From: Scytonema millei VB511283
Lineage (GTDB): Bacteria > Cyanobacteriota > Cyanobacteriia > Cyanobacteriales > Chroococcidiopsidaceae
Direction of reading: 5' to 3'
Length of the DNA: 64,000 bases
NCBI RefSeq assembly: GCF_000817735.3
Contig: NZ_JTJC03000006.1
Location: 197,783-261,782, forward strand
In this document: positions 40,261 through 49,008 of the stretch, piece by piece
Numbering within the stretch: the first letter of the stretch is position 1
How the letters are laid out: every line of letters starts with the position of its first letter
Notes under the pieces: generated by a model
Databases searched by the model: none
What the model was told of the DNA's origin: nothing
The model's input: only the letters and a program-made list of their open reading frames with translations
Position numbers and translations under genes: made by a program

Positions 40261-40665
40261 CTACTCCCGTTGCAGCCGCCTGAGTTCGTCTTGCAGTTTT
40301 TGTACTTGCTCCCGTAACCGATCTACATTATCATCGCCAGCAGTTTGAGTCGTTGAGGTTGTGGGTTTTTCTTCATCATCGGACAGAATTTCAATCCGAC
40401 GCGGTTCGCTAGAAGCTTTACTACCATCTACTTCAGTTGGTGGCTGTTGAGCTTGCCTCATCAGATCATCCACATACCGCTTTGCTTCATCAGCAGTCAT
40501 CTCACCCTTCGCTACTAGCTCGTCTGCCAGTTTTTGAGCTTGCGATCGCAGTTCTGCTAGCTTACCTGTCGCCTTCTCGCTGGCATAAGAAGCTAATCCA
40601 ACGCCGAGATAAAACGCTTTTTGCACGATATCCCCTAAACCAGGCATGGCTGCAATTGCTCCCAT
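40261..40665 (-). CDS. Phasin-like coiled-coil protein
   Basis: This 134-residue protein has a short hydrophobic start (PGLGDIVQKAFYLGVGLASY) and a helix with ELRSQAQKLADELVAKGEMT. A disordered Ser/Thr-rich linker follows, then a C-terminal coiled coil (VDRLREQVQKLQDELRRLQR). The layout resembles phasin-type or PhaF-like proteins that coat granules or membranes. No granule synthesis genes lie nearby, so the role is open. Its ATG is only ten bases from the 3' end of the SRP RNA gene on the same strand. Confidence 0.7.
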   Translation of the reverse strand: MGAIAAMPGLGDIVQKAFYLGVGLASYASEKATGKLAELRSQAQKLADELVAKGEMTADEAKRYVDDLMRQAQQPPTEVDGSKASSEPRRIEILSDDEEKPTTSTTQTAGDDNVDRLREQVQKLQDELRRLQRE

Positions 40666-40674
40666 AAACTAGGC

Positions 40675-40768
40675 GACTCGGAGACCACGCCTATCACAAG
40701 CATCCCGTATTGCTGCTACCTTCCGGTTCTGACAAAGTTTGGGCGTTGAGATCGCGTAGATCCGAGTC
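40675..40768 (-). ncRNA. ffs: Signal recognition particle RNA (4.5S type)
   Basis: The 94-nt RNA carries the conserved SRP domain IV core, GTCAGAACCGGAAGGTAGCA, followed by GCAATACGGGATG. The ends pair as GACTCGGA with TCCGAGTC. It binds Ffh to target membrane proteins. A phasin-like gene begins ten bases downstream, so read-through into it is possible. Confidence 0.93.
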
Positions 40769-40789
40769 TTTTTCATCATAGCAGTTTTT

Positions 40790-40865
40790 TTCAGTTATCA
40801 GTTAATAGGGAGTAGAGAGTAGAGAGTAGGGAGTAGGGAGTAGGGAGCAGGGAGCAGGGAGCAAG
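40790..40865. repeat. GGGAGTA/GGGAGCA heptamer repeats
   Basis: TCAGTTATCAGTTA is followed by about eight units of GGGAGTA, AGAGAGTA and GGGAGCA. The array lies between the YciI-like gene and the SRP RNA gene. Confidence 0.9.
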
Positions 40866-40881
40866 AACCAATGACCCTTCA

Positions 40882-41148
40882 TCATTCAACGACAATTCGC
40901 CATTCGTAGAGTTTGTATTTGACGCAACCAGATTTTACGAGTGGGTCTTGTGCCACAATTGCTTCAGCCTCAGTCATGGAGTTTGCCTGAAACAGCATCA
41001 TTCCGCCACCCAAACATCCCCAATAACCAGTTTTGGCTTGGTGTCCTCGGTCGATTAAATCGCGAACGTAAGCTTTATGGGCAGGTACGTGTTGGTCAAA
41101 AATAGTTTTGTCAACTATGCCTTCTTCAATCTTGACAAACCAAGGCAT
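40882..41148 (-). CDS. YciI-like protein
   Basis: This 88-residue protein matches the YciI-like (YCII) ferredoxin-like fold. It has FDQHVPAHKAYVRDLIDRGH with the conserved His, the GGGMMLFQANSMTEAEAIVA segment and a DPLVKSG loop. Members are small cytoplasmic dimers of undefined activity, sometimes with chlorohydrolase-like active sites. No functional partner is adjacent. Confidence 0.85.
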   Translation of the reverse strand: MPWFVKIEEGIVDKTIFDQHVPAHKAYVRDLIDRGHQAKTGYWGCLGGGMMLFQANSMTEAEAIVAQDPLVKSGCVKYKLYEWRIVVE

Positions 41149-41256
41149 TCACGCTCATCCTTTAAACTTAAATATGAATATGTAACATTTAGTATTTTCA
41201 ACTGCGATCGCCAAAATTTTAACTTCACATAACTTTAAAGTGCATTTCAAACAACC

Positions 41257-41814
41257 TTGAATACCGAAACCAGTTTATTCTTTGTTGCCCTACTACCTCC
41301 ACCAGATATTCAAGACTATGCCACCCAGATTAAACAATATTTTGCCACGCAGTATCACAGCCGCGCCGCGCTGAAATCTCCTCCCCACATCACGTTACAA
41401 CCGCCGTTTGGGTGGTTAAATACTGGCTTACCTACTTTAGAAGAGTGCTTGCGGAAGTTTGCCAGCGATCGCGTCTCAATTCCAATTACGCTCAATGGTT
41501 TTGCAGCGTTCCCTCCGCGCGTAATATATATAGACGTGGTGCGATCGGCTGAATTACTAGCTTTACAAACCGATTTGATGGCACAATTAGCAGCAAAATT
41601 GGGAATCGTCGATCGCGTATCCAAAACTCGTCCCTTTGCACCCCACATGACAGTAGGGTTTAAAGACTTAACCAGACAAAACTTTCGCTTAGCATGGCAA
41701 GAATTTCAGACGCGACAACTCTACTTTGAGTTTACGGCTAGCTGTTTAACGCTACTGCGACACGACGGCAAAAAGTGGCAGATTCAATTGGAATTCGGTT
41801 TTGGTGGTAATTAG
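41257..41814 (+). CDS. 2'-5' RNA ligase / cyclic phosphodiesterase family protein
   Basis: This 185-residue 2H phosphoesterase has both HxT motifs, PPHITLQPPF near residue 45 and APHMTVGF near residue 129, which form the active site for 2',3'-cyclic phosphate or 2'-5' bonds. The start is TTG at 41257 (MNTETSLFFVALLPP), the only start giving the full N-terminal strand. The natural RNA substrate is unknown. Confidence 0.87.
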   Translation: MNTETSLFFVALLPPPDIQDYATQIKQYFATQYHSRAALKSPPHITLQPPFGWLNTGLPTLEECLRKFASDRVSIPITLNGFAAFPPRVIYIDVVRSAELLALQTDLMAQLAAKLGIVDRVSKTRPFAPHMTVGFKDLTRQNFRLAWQEFQTRQLYFEFTASCLTLLRHDGKKWQIQLEFGFGGN

Positions 41815-41975
41815 CGATTGGTCATTTGTCATTTGTCATTTGAGAGTGGCTGGTGGCTAGTGACTAGTAACTAGACTCTTTTCTAGCCACCAGCCACTAG
41901 TCACTTTTGACTACTCCCTGCTCCCTACTCCCTCAAAAAATGAGACAATAACAAGGGCAGCGCTCAACGTCAAAC

Positions 41976-43325
41976 ATGGCAACTAAACCGAAAATTATTG
42001 TCCTCGATGACGATCCAACAGGCTCTCAAACCGTCCACAGTTGCTTGTTGCTAACGCGGTGGGATATCGATACTTTGCGGCTAGGGTTGCAAGATGACGC
42101 ACCAATTTTCTTCGTGCTGACAAATACGCGATCGCTACCTCCCGATAAAGCTGCAACTGTGACTAAGGAAGTCTGCCATAATTTAAAACTAGCTTTGGCA
42201 GCGGAAAAAATTGCAGATTTCCTCATCGTCAGTCGTTCTGATTCTACACTGCGGGGACATTACCCGATTGAAACTGATGCGATCGCTGAAGAACTAGGAC
42301 CTTTTGACGCGCATTTTCTAGTTCCAGCTTTCTTTGAAGGCGGACGAGTCACCCGCGATAGCGTGCATTACTTAATTGTGGATGGCGTTCCCACTCCAGT
42401 TCATGAAACCGAATTTGCTCGTGATTCTGTCTTCGGTTATACATACAGTTATTTACCCGATTATGTAGAAGAAAAGACTAAAGGACGCATTCCCGCGCTC
42501 TCAGTAAAAAGGTTTTTACTCTCAGAGATTCGCAGCGGTACAGATATTACGAATAGCTTCTCGACACTGGATAGATTGATGCAATTAGAAGGGAATCAAT
42601 GTGTCGTGGTGGATGCAGAGACTCAAGACGATCTCAATCGCTTTGCTACCAACGTTCTCAACGCCGCTAGTCAGGGAAAGCGTTTTTTGTTTCGCAGTGC
42701 AGCTAGCTTGTTGACGGCTTTAGCAGCTTTACCAACCCAACCGGTTCCTGCTGAAGCGATGTCTCGATATGTACGGGGTGGAAAGCCAGGTGCAGTTATT
42801 GTAGGTTCCCACGTTAAAAAGACAACTCAACAGTTAGAAAGGTTGCTGCAAGAACCGGATGTTGTCGGGATTGAAATTGATGTAGCTCATTTGTTAGAAG
42901 ACTCTACAACCCAAAAACATCAATTACGCGATCGCACTTTAGAAAAGATTAACTCCGTTCATAACTCTGGAAAAACTCCAGTTGTTTATACTAGCCGTAA
43001 AGAATTAGTCTTTCCAGATATGCAAACTCGCTTGCAGTTTGGTGCGGATGTCTCAGCACTGTTGATGGATATAGTCAAGGGTTTACCGTCAGATATTGGC
43101 TTTTTAATTAGTAAAGGTGGAATCACTTCCAACGATGTTTTAAGTGACGGACTCGCCCTGACTTCTGCCCGCTTGTTAGGACAAATTTTAGCTGGTTGCT
43201 CGATGGTACGCACACCAGTCGATCATCCGCAATTTCCTAATCTACCTGTGGTTTTATTTCCTGGGAATGTTGGCGATACCGATGCTTTAGCCACAATTTA
43301 TCGCCGCCTAGTGACGGTTACTTAA
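41976..43325 (+). CDS. Four-carbon acid sugar kinase family protein (DUF1537)
   Basis: This 449-residue kinase has the N-terminal motif IVLDDDPTGSQTVHSCLLLT of the four-carbon acid sugar kinase fold. The C-terminal nucleotide-binding half contains LISKGGITSNDVLSDGLAL and VVLFPGNVGD. Relatives phosphorylate erythronate, threonate or similar acids in dissimilation pathways. No aldolase or PdxA2 partner lies nearby, so the in vivo substrate remains open. Confidence 0.9.
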   Translation: MATKPKIIVLDDDPTGSQTVHSCLLLTRWDIDTLRLGLQDDAPIFFVLTNTRSLPPDKAATVTKEVCHNLKLALAAEKIADFLIVSRSDSTLRGHYPIETDAIAEELGPFDAHFLVPAFFEGGRVTRDSVHYLIVDGVPTPVHETEFARDSVFGYTYSYLPDYVEEKTKGRIPALSVKRFLLSEIRSGTDITNSFSTLDRLMQLEGNQCVVVDAETQDDLNRFATNVLNAASQGKRFLFRSAASLLTALAALPTQPVPAEAMSRYVRGGKPGAVIVGSHVKKTTQQLERLLQEPDVVGIEIDVAHLLEDSTTQKHQLRDRTLEKINSVHNSGKTPVVYTSRKELVFPDMQTRLQFGADVSALLMDIVKGLPSDIGFLISKGGITSNDVLSDGLALTSARLLGQILAGCSMVRTPVDHPQFPNLPVVLFPGNVGDTDALATIYRRLVTVT

Positions 43326-43361
43326 AAGATCGGAGCATTAGCATCGCAAGACTTACCGACA

Positions 43362-43811
43362 GTGAAGCGAATCCTTTTTTCTCTAGCAGCATTGACTTTT
43401 ATCTCAGCTGCAATAGCTCTATTGAACGGCTCGATTCTACCAAGAAAGCCTAGCGAGGTATCGCGATGTCCGAGCGAAGCTTTGATAGGATCGGATACCA
43501 AGAGCGATCGCATACATCCCGAAAAAGTTGTCGTCAGACCCTGGAAAGGTCGGCATCAAGTCTATGCTATTTTTGTACTCCCTGATGACTATGAGATAGA
43601 CAATGCTGTTGTCGTCAGTATTGAGGGAGAGATGACTTACTGTGCTAGTAAACCCGCCAGAGTTAAAGGAGATGAATTTCAAGGAGTCTATGCCAAACCT
43701 GGAGAAGATATATTTGTCGCACGCTTCAGAACTCGAACCGCTAGCTGGCTGATTGCCCAAGGTAAAGTAGAATCACTAAAACAACCGCACAACTGGAGCT
43801 TGAGGAGATAG
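43362..43811 (+). CDS. Hypothetical protein with one N-terminal membrane segment
   Basis: This 149-residue protein starts with GTG at 43362, overlapping no gene. It has a hydrophobic segment (ILFSLAALTFISAAIALLNG) followed by a polar, probably extracytoplasmic domain (about 30-149) with two Cys residues (SRCPSE and MTYCAS). No domain is recognised. It lies 36 bp after the sugar acid kinase on the same strand and may be cotranscribed. Confidence 0.65.
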   Translation: MKRILFSLAALTFISAAIALLNGSILPRKPSEVSRCPSEALIGSDTKSDRIHPEKVVVRPWKGRHQVYAIFVLPDDYEIDNAVVVSIEGEMTYCASKPARVKGDEFQGVYAKPGEDIFVARFRTRTASWLIAQGKVESLKQPHNWSLRR

Positions 43812-43846
43812 AAATCGCCTGTTCTTCTGCTCCCTGCTATACAAAT

Positions 43847-43880
43847 AAAAAGCACCCCTCAACTCTGAAAGGCGCTCTTT
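43847..43880 (-). terminator. Rho-independent terminator of psbA
   Basis: On the minus strand AAAGAGCGCC pairs with GGGGTGCTTT (with G-U pairs) around TTTCAGAGTTGA and ends in a T run. It lies about 50 bases after the psbA stop. The opposite-strand hypothetical gene ends at 43811, so the hairpin may serve both. Confidence 0.75.
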
Positions 43881-43930
43881 ATGTTTATGGAGAGATACGA
43901 GCGATCGCATCTCGGCTATGAGCTATTGAA

Positions 43931-45013
43931 TTAACCGTTGATCGCAGGAGCGGTTAAAGCAACTGGAGTAGCTTCACCACTAGCCAAGTCGAGGGGGAAG
44001 TTGTGAGCGTTACGCTCGTGCATGACTTCCATACCCAGGTTAGCGCGGTTGAGTACGTCAGCCCAGGTGTTGACGACACGACCTTGGGAATCAAGAACAG
44101 ATTGGTTGAAATTGAAGCCGTTGAGGTTGAACGCCATCGTGCTGATTCCTAATGCGGTGAACCAGATACCGACAACGGGCCAAGCACCCAAGAAGAAGTG
44201 CAAGGAACGACTGTTATTGAAGGAAGCGTATTGGAAGATCAGACGACCAAAGTAGCCGTGCGCTGCAACGATGTTGTAGGTTTCTTCCTCTTGACCGAAC
44301 TTATAGCCGTAGTTCTGAGACTCGTTTTCGGTAGTTTCGCGTACCAGAGAAGAGGTAACGAGAGAACCGTGCATAGCCGAGAACAGAGAACCGCCGAATA
44401 CAGCCGCTACACCTAACTGGTGGAAGGGATGCATCAGGATATTGTGTTCGGCTTGGAACACGAACATAAAGTTGAAGGTTCCAGAGATCCCTAAAGGCAT
44501 ACCATCAGAGAAGGAGCCTTGTCCGATTGGGTAAATCAGGAACACGGAGGTAGCAGCAGCCAAAGGAGCGCTATAAGCTACGCAGATCCAAGGACGCATA
44601 CCCAAGCGGTAGGATAATTCCCACTGACGACCCATGTAAGCAAAAATGCCGATGAGGAAGTGGAAGACTACCAACTGGTAAGGACCACCGTTGTAGAGCC
44701 ACTCATCTAAAGAAGCAGCTTCCCAAATCGGGTAGAAGTGCAAACCGATCGCGTTAGAAGAAGGAACAACAGCACCGGAGATGATGTTGTTGCCATAGAT
44801 CAATGAACCTGCAACGGGTTCGCGGATACCATCGATGTCTACCGGAGGAGCAGCCACGAAAGCGATGATGAAACAGATGGTAGCGGATAGCAACGTAGGA
44901 ATCATCAATACACCGAACCAACCTACGTAAAGGCGGTTTTCAGTGCTAGTGACCCAGTTGCAAAACCGATCCCACACGCTGGAGCCGCGCTCGCGCTGTA
45001 ATGTGGTTGTCAT
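43931..45013 (-). CDS. psbA: Photosystem II D1 protein, Gln130 form
   Basis: This 360-residue reaction-centre protein binds P680, pheophytin, QB and the Mn4CaO5 cluster. Visible ligands are Tyr161, Asp170, Glu189, His190, His198, His215, Ser264, His332, Glu333, His337 and Asp342. Cleavage after Ala344 removes the 16-residue tail [16 protein letters not shown]. Residue 130 is Gln (MGRQWELS), the form usual for low-light D1 copies, where high-light copies have Glu. Cyanobacteria carry several psbA genes; this is one of them. Confidence 0.98.
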   Translation of the reverse strand: MTTTLQRERGSSVWDRFCNWVTSTENRLYVGWFGVLMIPTLLSATICFIIAFVAAPPVDIDGIREPVAGSLIYGNNIISGAVVPSSNAIGLHFYPIWEAASLDEWLYNGGPYQLVVFHFLIGIFAYMGRQWELSYRLGMRPWICVAYSAPLAAATSVFLIYPIGQGSFSDGMPLGISGTFNFMFVFQAEHNILMHPFHQLGVAAVFGGSLFSAMHGSLVTSSLVRETTENESQNYGYKFGQEEETYNIVAAHGYFGRLIFQYASFNNSRSLHFFLGAWPVVGIWFTALGISTMAFNLNGFNFNQSVLDSQGRVVNTWADVLNRANLGMEVMHERNAHNFPLDLASGEATPVALTAPAING

Positions 45014-45391
45014 GGTTCTATAATTGCTGGTTTGAACTGTTAATGAACTGATAATTAAATTTTAGGCAGTATGTTTACCACCTGTATTGAAGATTAACGT
45101 TAGGAATTGATTTTTGTAAAGGGTTTTTTAGTTTAATTTTTGTTTTTTTGGCAACGAAAGAGCGAGAACAGCAAATTACAGTAATAGCTACAGTTTTTGT
45201 TAAATTATATTTAATCGACTGAAGAATTTTTAACTCTTCTTTACATCAAGTTCTACAGATTGATTGTATCTAAATGTAAAAATGAATATCAATAATTTAA
45301 TTAAGAAATATTAATCACAAGTTGGTAGTTAGTTATGAGTTGTTGGCTGACTGATAACTGCTCCCTACTCCCTACTCCCTGCTCCCTGCTT
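45014..45391. other. psbA/cofG divergent intergenic region
   Basis: This 378-bp region carries the psbA leader and promoter on the minus strand and the promoter of cofG on the plus strand. It is AT-rich near 45120-45310. Repeats CTCCCTACTCC/CTGCTCCC lie at 45360-45390 immediately before the cofG start and encode part of an unsupported N-terminal extension of that frame. Confidence 0.55.
45092..45120 (-). promoter_or_regulatory. Possible psbA promoter
   Basis: On the minus strand TTTACA (45115-45120) is separated by 17 bases from TTAATC (45092-45097). Transcription would start near 45085, giving a leader of about 70 nt, typical of psbA. The -10 box is weak, so the call is tentative. Confidence 0.4.
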
Positions 45392-46354
45392 ATGACTGGT
45401 ACTGTCACCTATAGCCCCGCTTATACCTTAGTTCCAACTTACGAATGCTTTAATCGCTGTAGTTACTGCAACTTTCGTACCGATCCCGGTCAAAGTCCTT
45501 GGATGACATTAGAATCAGCAGCAAAGATTCTGAGGGAACTGCAAAAGCAAGGCGTATGCGAGATCTTGATTTTAAGCGGTGAAGTGCATCCGCGATCGCC
45601 CCGCAGGAATGCTTGGTTTGAAAGGATTTACCAGTTATGCAAACTTGCTTTGGAACTGGGTTTTTTGCCACACACCAATGCTGGACCTCTAAATTTTGCG
45701 GAAATGGAACGCTGCAAAACCGTGAATGTTTCAATGGGATTGATGTTGGAACAATTGACACCAGAATTATTACAAACAGTACATCGACACGCACCTAGTA
45801 AAATTCCACAATTGAGATTGCAGCAATTAGAATGGGCGGGAAAATTACAGATTCCGTTTACGACTGGGTTATTACTGGGAATTGGCGAAACTCAAACAGA
45901 TTGGTGGGAGACATTAGAGGCGATCGCCACACTACACCAACGCTGGGGACACATTCAAGAAGTCATTTTGCAGCCGCATAGTCCTGGGAGTCAGCAAAGC
46001 TTTGATGCACCAGCTTTCAACCCGCATCAAATGCCAGAAGTTATTAGCAAAGCTAGGGACATTTTACCTTTAGATATTACAATTCAAATTCCACCTAATT
46101 TAGTTTTAGATCCAAAGTGGTTAATAGCCTGTATAGAAGCAGGAGCAAGAGATTTAGGTGGAATAAGTCCCAAAGATGAAGTTAACCCCGACTATCCCCA
46201 TCTTTCCGCACAAAAGTTAACAGAAATTCTGAAACCCGCTGGATGGCAACTCGTCCCCCGATTACCTATATATGGTCAATATGACCATTGGCTGATACCG
46301 CAGTTGCAAACGGCTGTGAAACAGTGGCGAGATGTGGGTAGGAATGAGGAGTGA
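45392..46354 (+). CDS. cofG: 7,8-didemethyl-8-hydroxy-5-deazariboflavin (FO) synthase subunit CofG
   Basis: This 320-residue radical-SAM protein has the cluster motif CFNRCSYCNFR near residue 18 and, with CofH, makes the deazaflavin FO. In cyanobacteria FO serves as the antenna chromophore of photolyases. I place the start at ATG 45392 (MTGTVTYSPAY); the upstream open frame is translated repeat. The GVCEILILSGEVHPRSPRRN segment fits the family. CofH is not in the window. Confidence 0.92.
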   Translation: MTGTVTYSPAYTLVPTYECFNRCSYCNFRTDPGQSPWMTLESAAKILRELQKQGVCEILILSGEVHPRSPRRNAWFERIYQLCKLALELGFLPHTNAGPLNFAEMERCKTVNVSMGLMLEQLTPELLQTVHRHAPSKIPQLRLQQLEWAGKLQIPFTTGLLLGIGETQTDWWETLEAIATLHQRWGHIQEVILQPHSPGSQQSFDAPAFNPHQMPEVISKARDILPLDITIQIPPNLVLDPKWLIACIEAGARDLGGISPKDEVNPDYPHLSAQKLTEILKPAGWQLVPRLPIYGQYDHWLIPQLQTAVKQWRDVGRNEE

Positions 46355-46447
46355 GTAAGTCGTAATTTCCCCCCTGCTCCCTACTCCCTGCTCCCTACTC
46401 CCTTTTTTGTAGAATAGAAATGATGCATTCAGAGGATAAAAAAGCCT

Positions 46448-48205
46448 ATCGAGACTATCTACGGAAACTTACAGGGTCTAAAGTCTAGCCAATTAAAGCA
46501 ACTCGCTAAACTTTACCATCAACGCTTACCAGGCGATCGCCTCACTACGCCTGAATTTGCCCAACGGTTAGCGGCAATTAGTAGCGACATTAACCAGCCA
46601 GTCTGTGTTTATCTTAACCGTCGCGGACAAGCGATCCGAGTCGGAGTAGGGACACCCAGACAAACTCAAATCCCACCTTTAGAATTACCTCGCTACGGTG
46701 CGGAAAGACTCAGTGGTATTCGCTGCATTGCCACACAGCTTAAACCAGAGCCACCAAACGAAGCCGCGCTGACATCAATGGCGTTGCAAAGGCTAGATGC
46801 ACTCGTAACGCTCAATATTACCAGTGGTGGCTTTGAAAAGCGGGGTGGCGGAGTCACCGGATACGTGAAAGAAGCTTACTTGTCACATTTAGTACCCAGC
46901 ACCAGTATAGAATCTCCGCTCCCGACTCCCGACGCTGTACGGGCGCACAGCAGTGCGCCCCTACCGACTCCCCAAACCGCATGGAGTGTATCCCCACCCC
47001 TCAGCCTAGATAACCTTACCAAACAAGACTTCCTCGACTTGGTAGAAGGATTAGAGGCGGAGTTCGGACGGGAATTTATCGGTCAACAAGTCGATACAGA
47101 CCGCGATCGCGTTTTACTAGTCGGAGTTGTGACAGATAACGCAGCGGCGCGAGAATTTCAAGACCGTTTGGCAGAATTGGGACGTTTGGTAGAAACAGCT
47201 GGCGGTGAGGTGTTGCAGGTAGTACAACAAAAACGCCCTCACATTCATCCTCAAACAGTCGTGGGTGCGGGAAAAGTGCAAGAAATTGCTCTCACAGCTC
47301 AAACTTTGGGAGCCAACTTGATTGTCTTCGATCGCGATCTTTCTCCCGCCCAAGTGCGTAACTTGGAAATTCAAATTGGGATTAGAGTCGTCGATCGCAC
47401 GGAAGTGATCTTAGATATTTTTGCCCAACGCGCCCAGTCACGAGCGGGTAAATTACAAGTTGAGCTAGCCCAGCTAGAATACATGCTGCCCCGTCTGACG
47501 GGTAGAGGTCAAGCCATGTCTCGATTGGGTGGTGGAATTGGAACTCGCGGTCCTGGGGAAACAAAATTAGAAACTGAACGACGGGCAATTAGTCGTCGCA
47601 TATCACGACTGCAACAAGAAGTCAACCAGCTCCAAGCACATCGCTCGCGACTGCGTCAACAGCGCCAACACCAAGAAGTCCCCTCAATCGCCTTAGTTGG
47701 CTATACCAATGCTGGTAAATCGACATTGTTAAATGCTTTAACAAATGCTGAAGTCTATACTGCCGACCAGCTATTTGCTACCCTCGACCCGACGACACGC
47801 CGTCTAGCGATCGCAGATACAGAGACAGGTACACCGCAAGAGATTGTCTTGACAGATACAGTAGGGTTCATTCACGAACTACCTGCATCGCTAATGGATG
47901 CTTTTCGGGCAACATTAGAAGAAGTGACGGAAGCCGATGCTTTACTGCATGTTGTAGATTTATCCCATCCAGCTTGGCAAAGTCAAATCCGTGCCGTGAT
48001 GGGCATCTTATCAGAAATGCCCGTTACCCCGGGTCCAATTCTGTTGGCACTCAACAAAATCGATCGAGCTGATAGCGACACTCTCGCACTGGCGCAATCT
48101 GAGTTTCCCCAAGCTGTATTTATTTCTGCCGAGAAGCGCCTGGGATTGGAAACCTTAAGACAACGGCTGCTTCAGTTAGCTAAATATGCGGTGACAACTG
48201 TGTGA
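46448..48205 (+). CDS. hflX: GTPase HflX, full-length frame with no ordinary start codon
   Basis: HflX splits stalled ribosomes and belongs to the Obg-HflX GTPases. The core has the P-loop GYTNAGKST, the glycine-rich GGGIGTRGPGETKLE segment and a G4-like ALNKIDRA. The first ATG (46778) would remove about 110 residues of conserved N-terminal sequence (ETIYGNLQGLKSSQL and PPLELPRYGAERLSGIRCI). The in-frame reading from ATC 46448 restores them, but the frame has no ATG, GTG or TTG before 46778. A start at ATC, ATA or ATT near 46427-46448 (AGAGGA lies upstream) is inferred. Repeat-type DNA is inserted near residues 156-178. Confidence 0.82.
   Translation: METIYGNLQGLKSSQLKQLAKLYHQRLPGDRLTTPEFAQRLAAISSDINQPVCVYLNRRGQAIRVGVGTPRQTQIPPLELPRYGAERLSGIRCIATQLKPEPPNEAALTSMALQRLDALVTLNITSGGFEKRGGGVTGYVKEAYLSHLVPSTSIESPLPTPDAVRAHSSAPLPTPQTAWSVSPPLSLDNLTKQDFLDLVEGLEAEFGREFIGQQVDTDRDRVLLVGVVTDNAAAREFQDRLAELGRLVETAGGEVLQVVQQKRPHIHPQTVVGAGKVQEIALTAQTLGANLIVFDRDLSPAQVRNLEIQIGIRVVDRTEVILDIFAQRAQSRAGKLQVELAQLEYMLPRLTGRGQAMSRLGGGIGTRGPGETKLETERRAISRRISRLQQEVNQLQAHRSRLRQQRQHQEVPSIALVGYTNAGKSTLLNALTNAEVYTADQLFATLDPTTRRLAIADTETGTPQEIVLTDTVGFIHELPASLMDAFRATLEEVTEADALLHVVDLSHPAWQSQIRAVMGILSEMPVTPGPILLALNKIDRADSDTLALAQSEFPQAVFISAEKRLGLETLRQRLLQLAKYAVTTV
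46914..46984. repeat. Palindromic repeat inserted within hflX
   Basis: CCGCTCCCGACTCCCGAC is followed by a GTACGGGCGCAC arm (46938-46949) and a GTGCGCCCCTAC arm (46954-46965). The arms match apart from one mismatch, around AGCA. The block ends CCGACTCCCC. It reads in frame as a Pro/Ser-rich linker (LPTPDAVRAHSSAPLPTPQ) between the N-terminal region and the GTPase. The same palindrome family is intergenic at 22461, 34327 and 59481. Confidence 0.85.
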
Positions 48206-48237
48206 GTGGTTGACGGTTGACAGTTGACAGTTAACCG

Positions 48238-49008
48238 TTAACTACTACTTTTTCCTCGATACCAAGCAGCAATTTTAGCGGGTGCAACGCCTAACAAATA
48301 AGAAATAATTGCGATCTGGTTTTTGAGTGTAGTTTGACAAACACCTTGTTTGAGCCAACGGCGGGGGGAGGTAAGCACGGGTGTAGGCAGAATAACGATG
48401 CGTCCTTTTCGTTGTAAGCGTCGCATCAGTTCAAAATCTTCCATCATGGGTAGTTCGGGAAATTTCCCCAACTGATGAAATACAGACGATCTGATAAAAA
48501 TAGCTTGGTCGCCGTAAGGCATTTTCAGAAGTCGCGATCGCCAATTGACTCCCCATTCAATTAACCGCAAGCTACTTAAAGGCGAATCAATTTGTAAGCG
48601 AAAAGCTCCCGCGATCGCGTGAGGTTGTGCTATTGCAGCGCGTACCATTGCGTCAAACCCAAATGGTAAAAGGGTATCGGCGTGAAGAAACAGTAAAATT
48701 TCCCCCGTTGCTGCGGTTGCACCTAGATTCATTTGCTTGGCGCGTCCTTGGGGAACGGACAACACTTTTGCCCCCCAAGCAGACGCGATCGCCACAGTAT
48801 CATCTTGGCTGCCACCGTCCACAACAATAACTTCTACATTTGTCCCTGTTTGCGTGCTAGCTAAAGTTTTCTCGATCGCTCGTGCTTCATTCACCGCCGG
48901 AATAATAATCGAAATCTTCTCTTCCTCGAATGGGACATCGGGAGTCGGGAGTCGGGAGTCGGGAGTCGGGGAATTTTGAATTTTGAATTGCTTCCCTATT
49001 CCTTTCAC
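48238..49008 (-). CDS. TIGR04283-type family 2 glycosyltransferase
   Basis: This GT2 enzyme has the nucleotide-binding ISIIIPAVNEARAIEKTLAS, the VIVVDGGSQDDT loop and the metal-binding LFLHADT. A GTG at 49008 (overlapping the upstream stop as GTGA) is the better start; an earlier ATG at 49026 is possible. The first 30 residues read [16 protein letters not shown] and are encoded by tandem repeats. Relatives are annotated as arsenosugar biosynthesis glycosyltransferases, but the product here is not established. Confidence 0.82.
   Translation of the reverse strand: MKGIGKQFKIQNSPTPDSRLPTPDVPFEEEKISIIIPAVNEARAIEKTLASTQTGTNVEVIVVDGGSQDDTVAIASAWGAKVLSVPQGRAKQMNLGATAATGEILLFLHADTLLPFGFDAMVRAAIAQPHAIAGAFRLQIDSPLSSLRLIEWGVNWRSRLLKMPYGDQAIFIRSSVFHQLGKFPELPMMEDFELMRRLQRKGRIVILPTPVLTSPRRWLKQGVCQTTLKNQIAIISYLLGVAPAKIAAWYRGKSSS
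48935..48975. repeat. GGGAGTC tandem repeats at the start of the glycosyltransferase
   Basis: Five GGGAGTC/GGAGTCG units overlap the 5' coding part of the gene on the minus strand and are translated as [12 protein letters not shown]. The repeat appears to have been inserted between the start codon and the first conserved strand. Confidence 0.85.

Noticed and set aside
45335-45391. N-terminal extension of CofG
   Set aside because: Its codons are CTCCCTACTCC repeats; the family N terminus starts at MTGTVTYSPAY.
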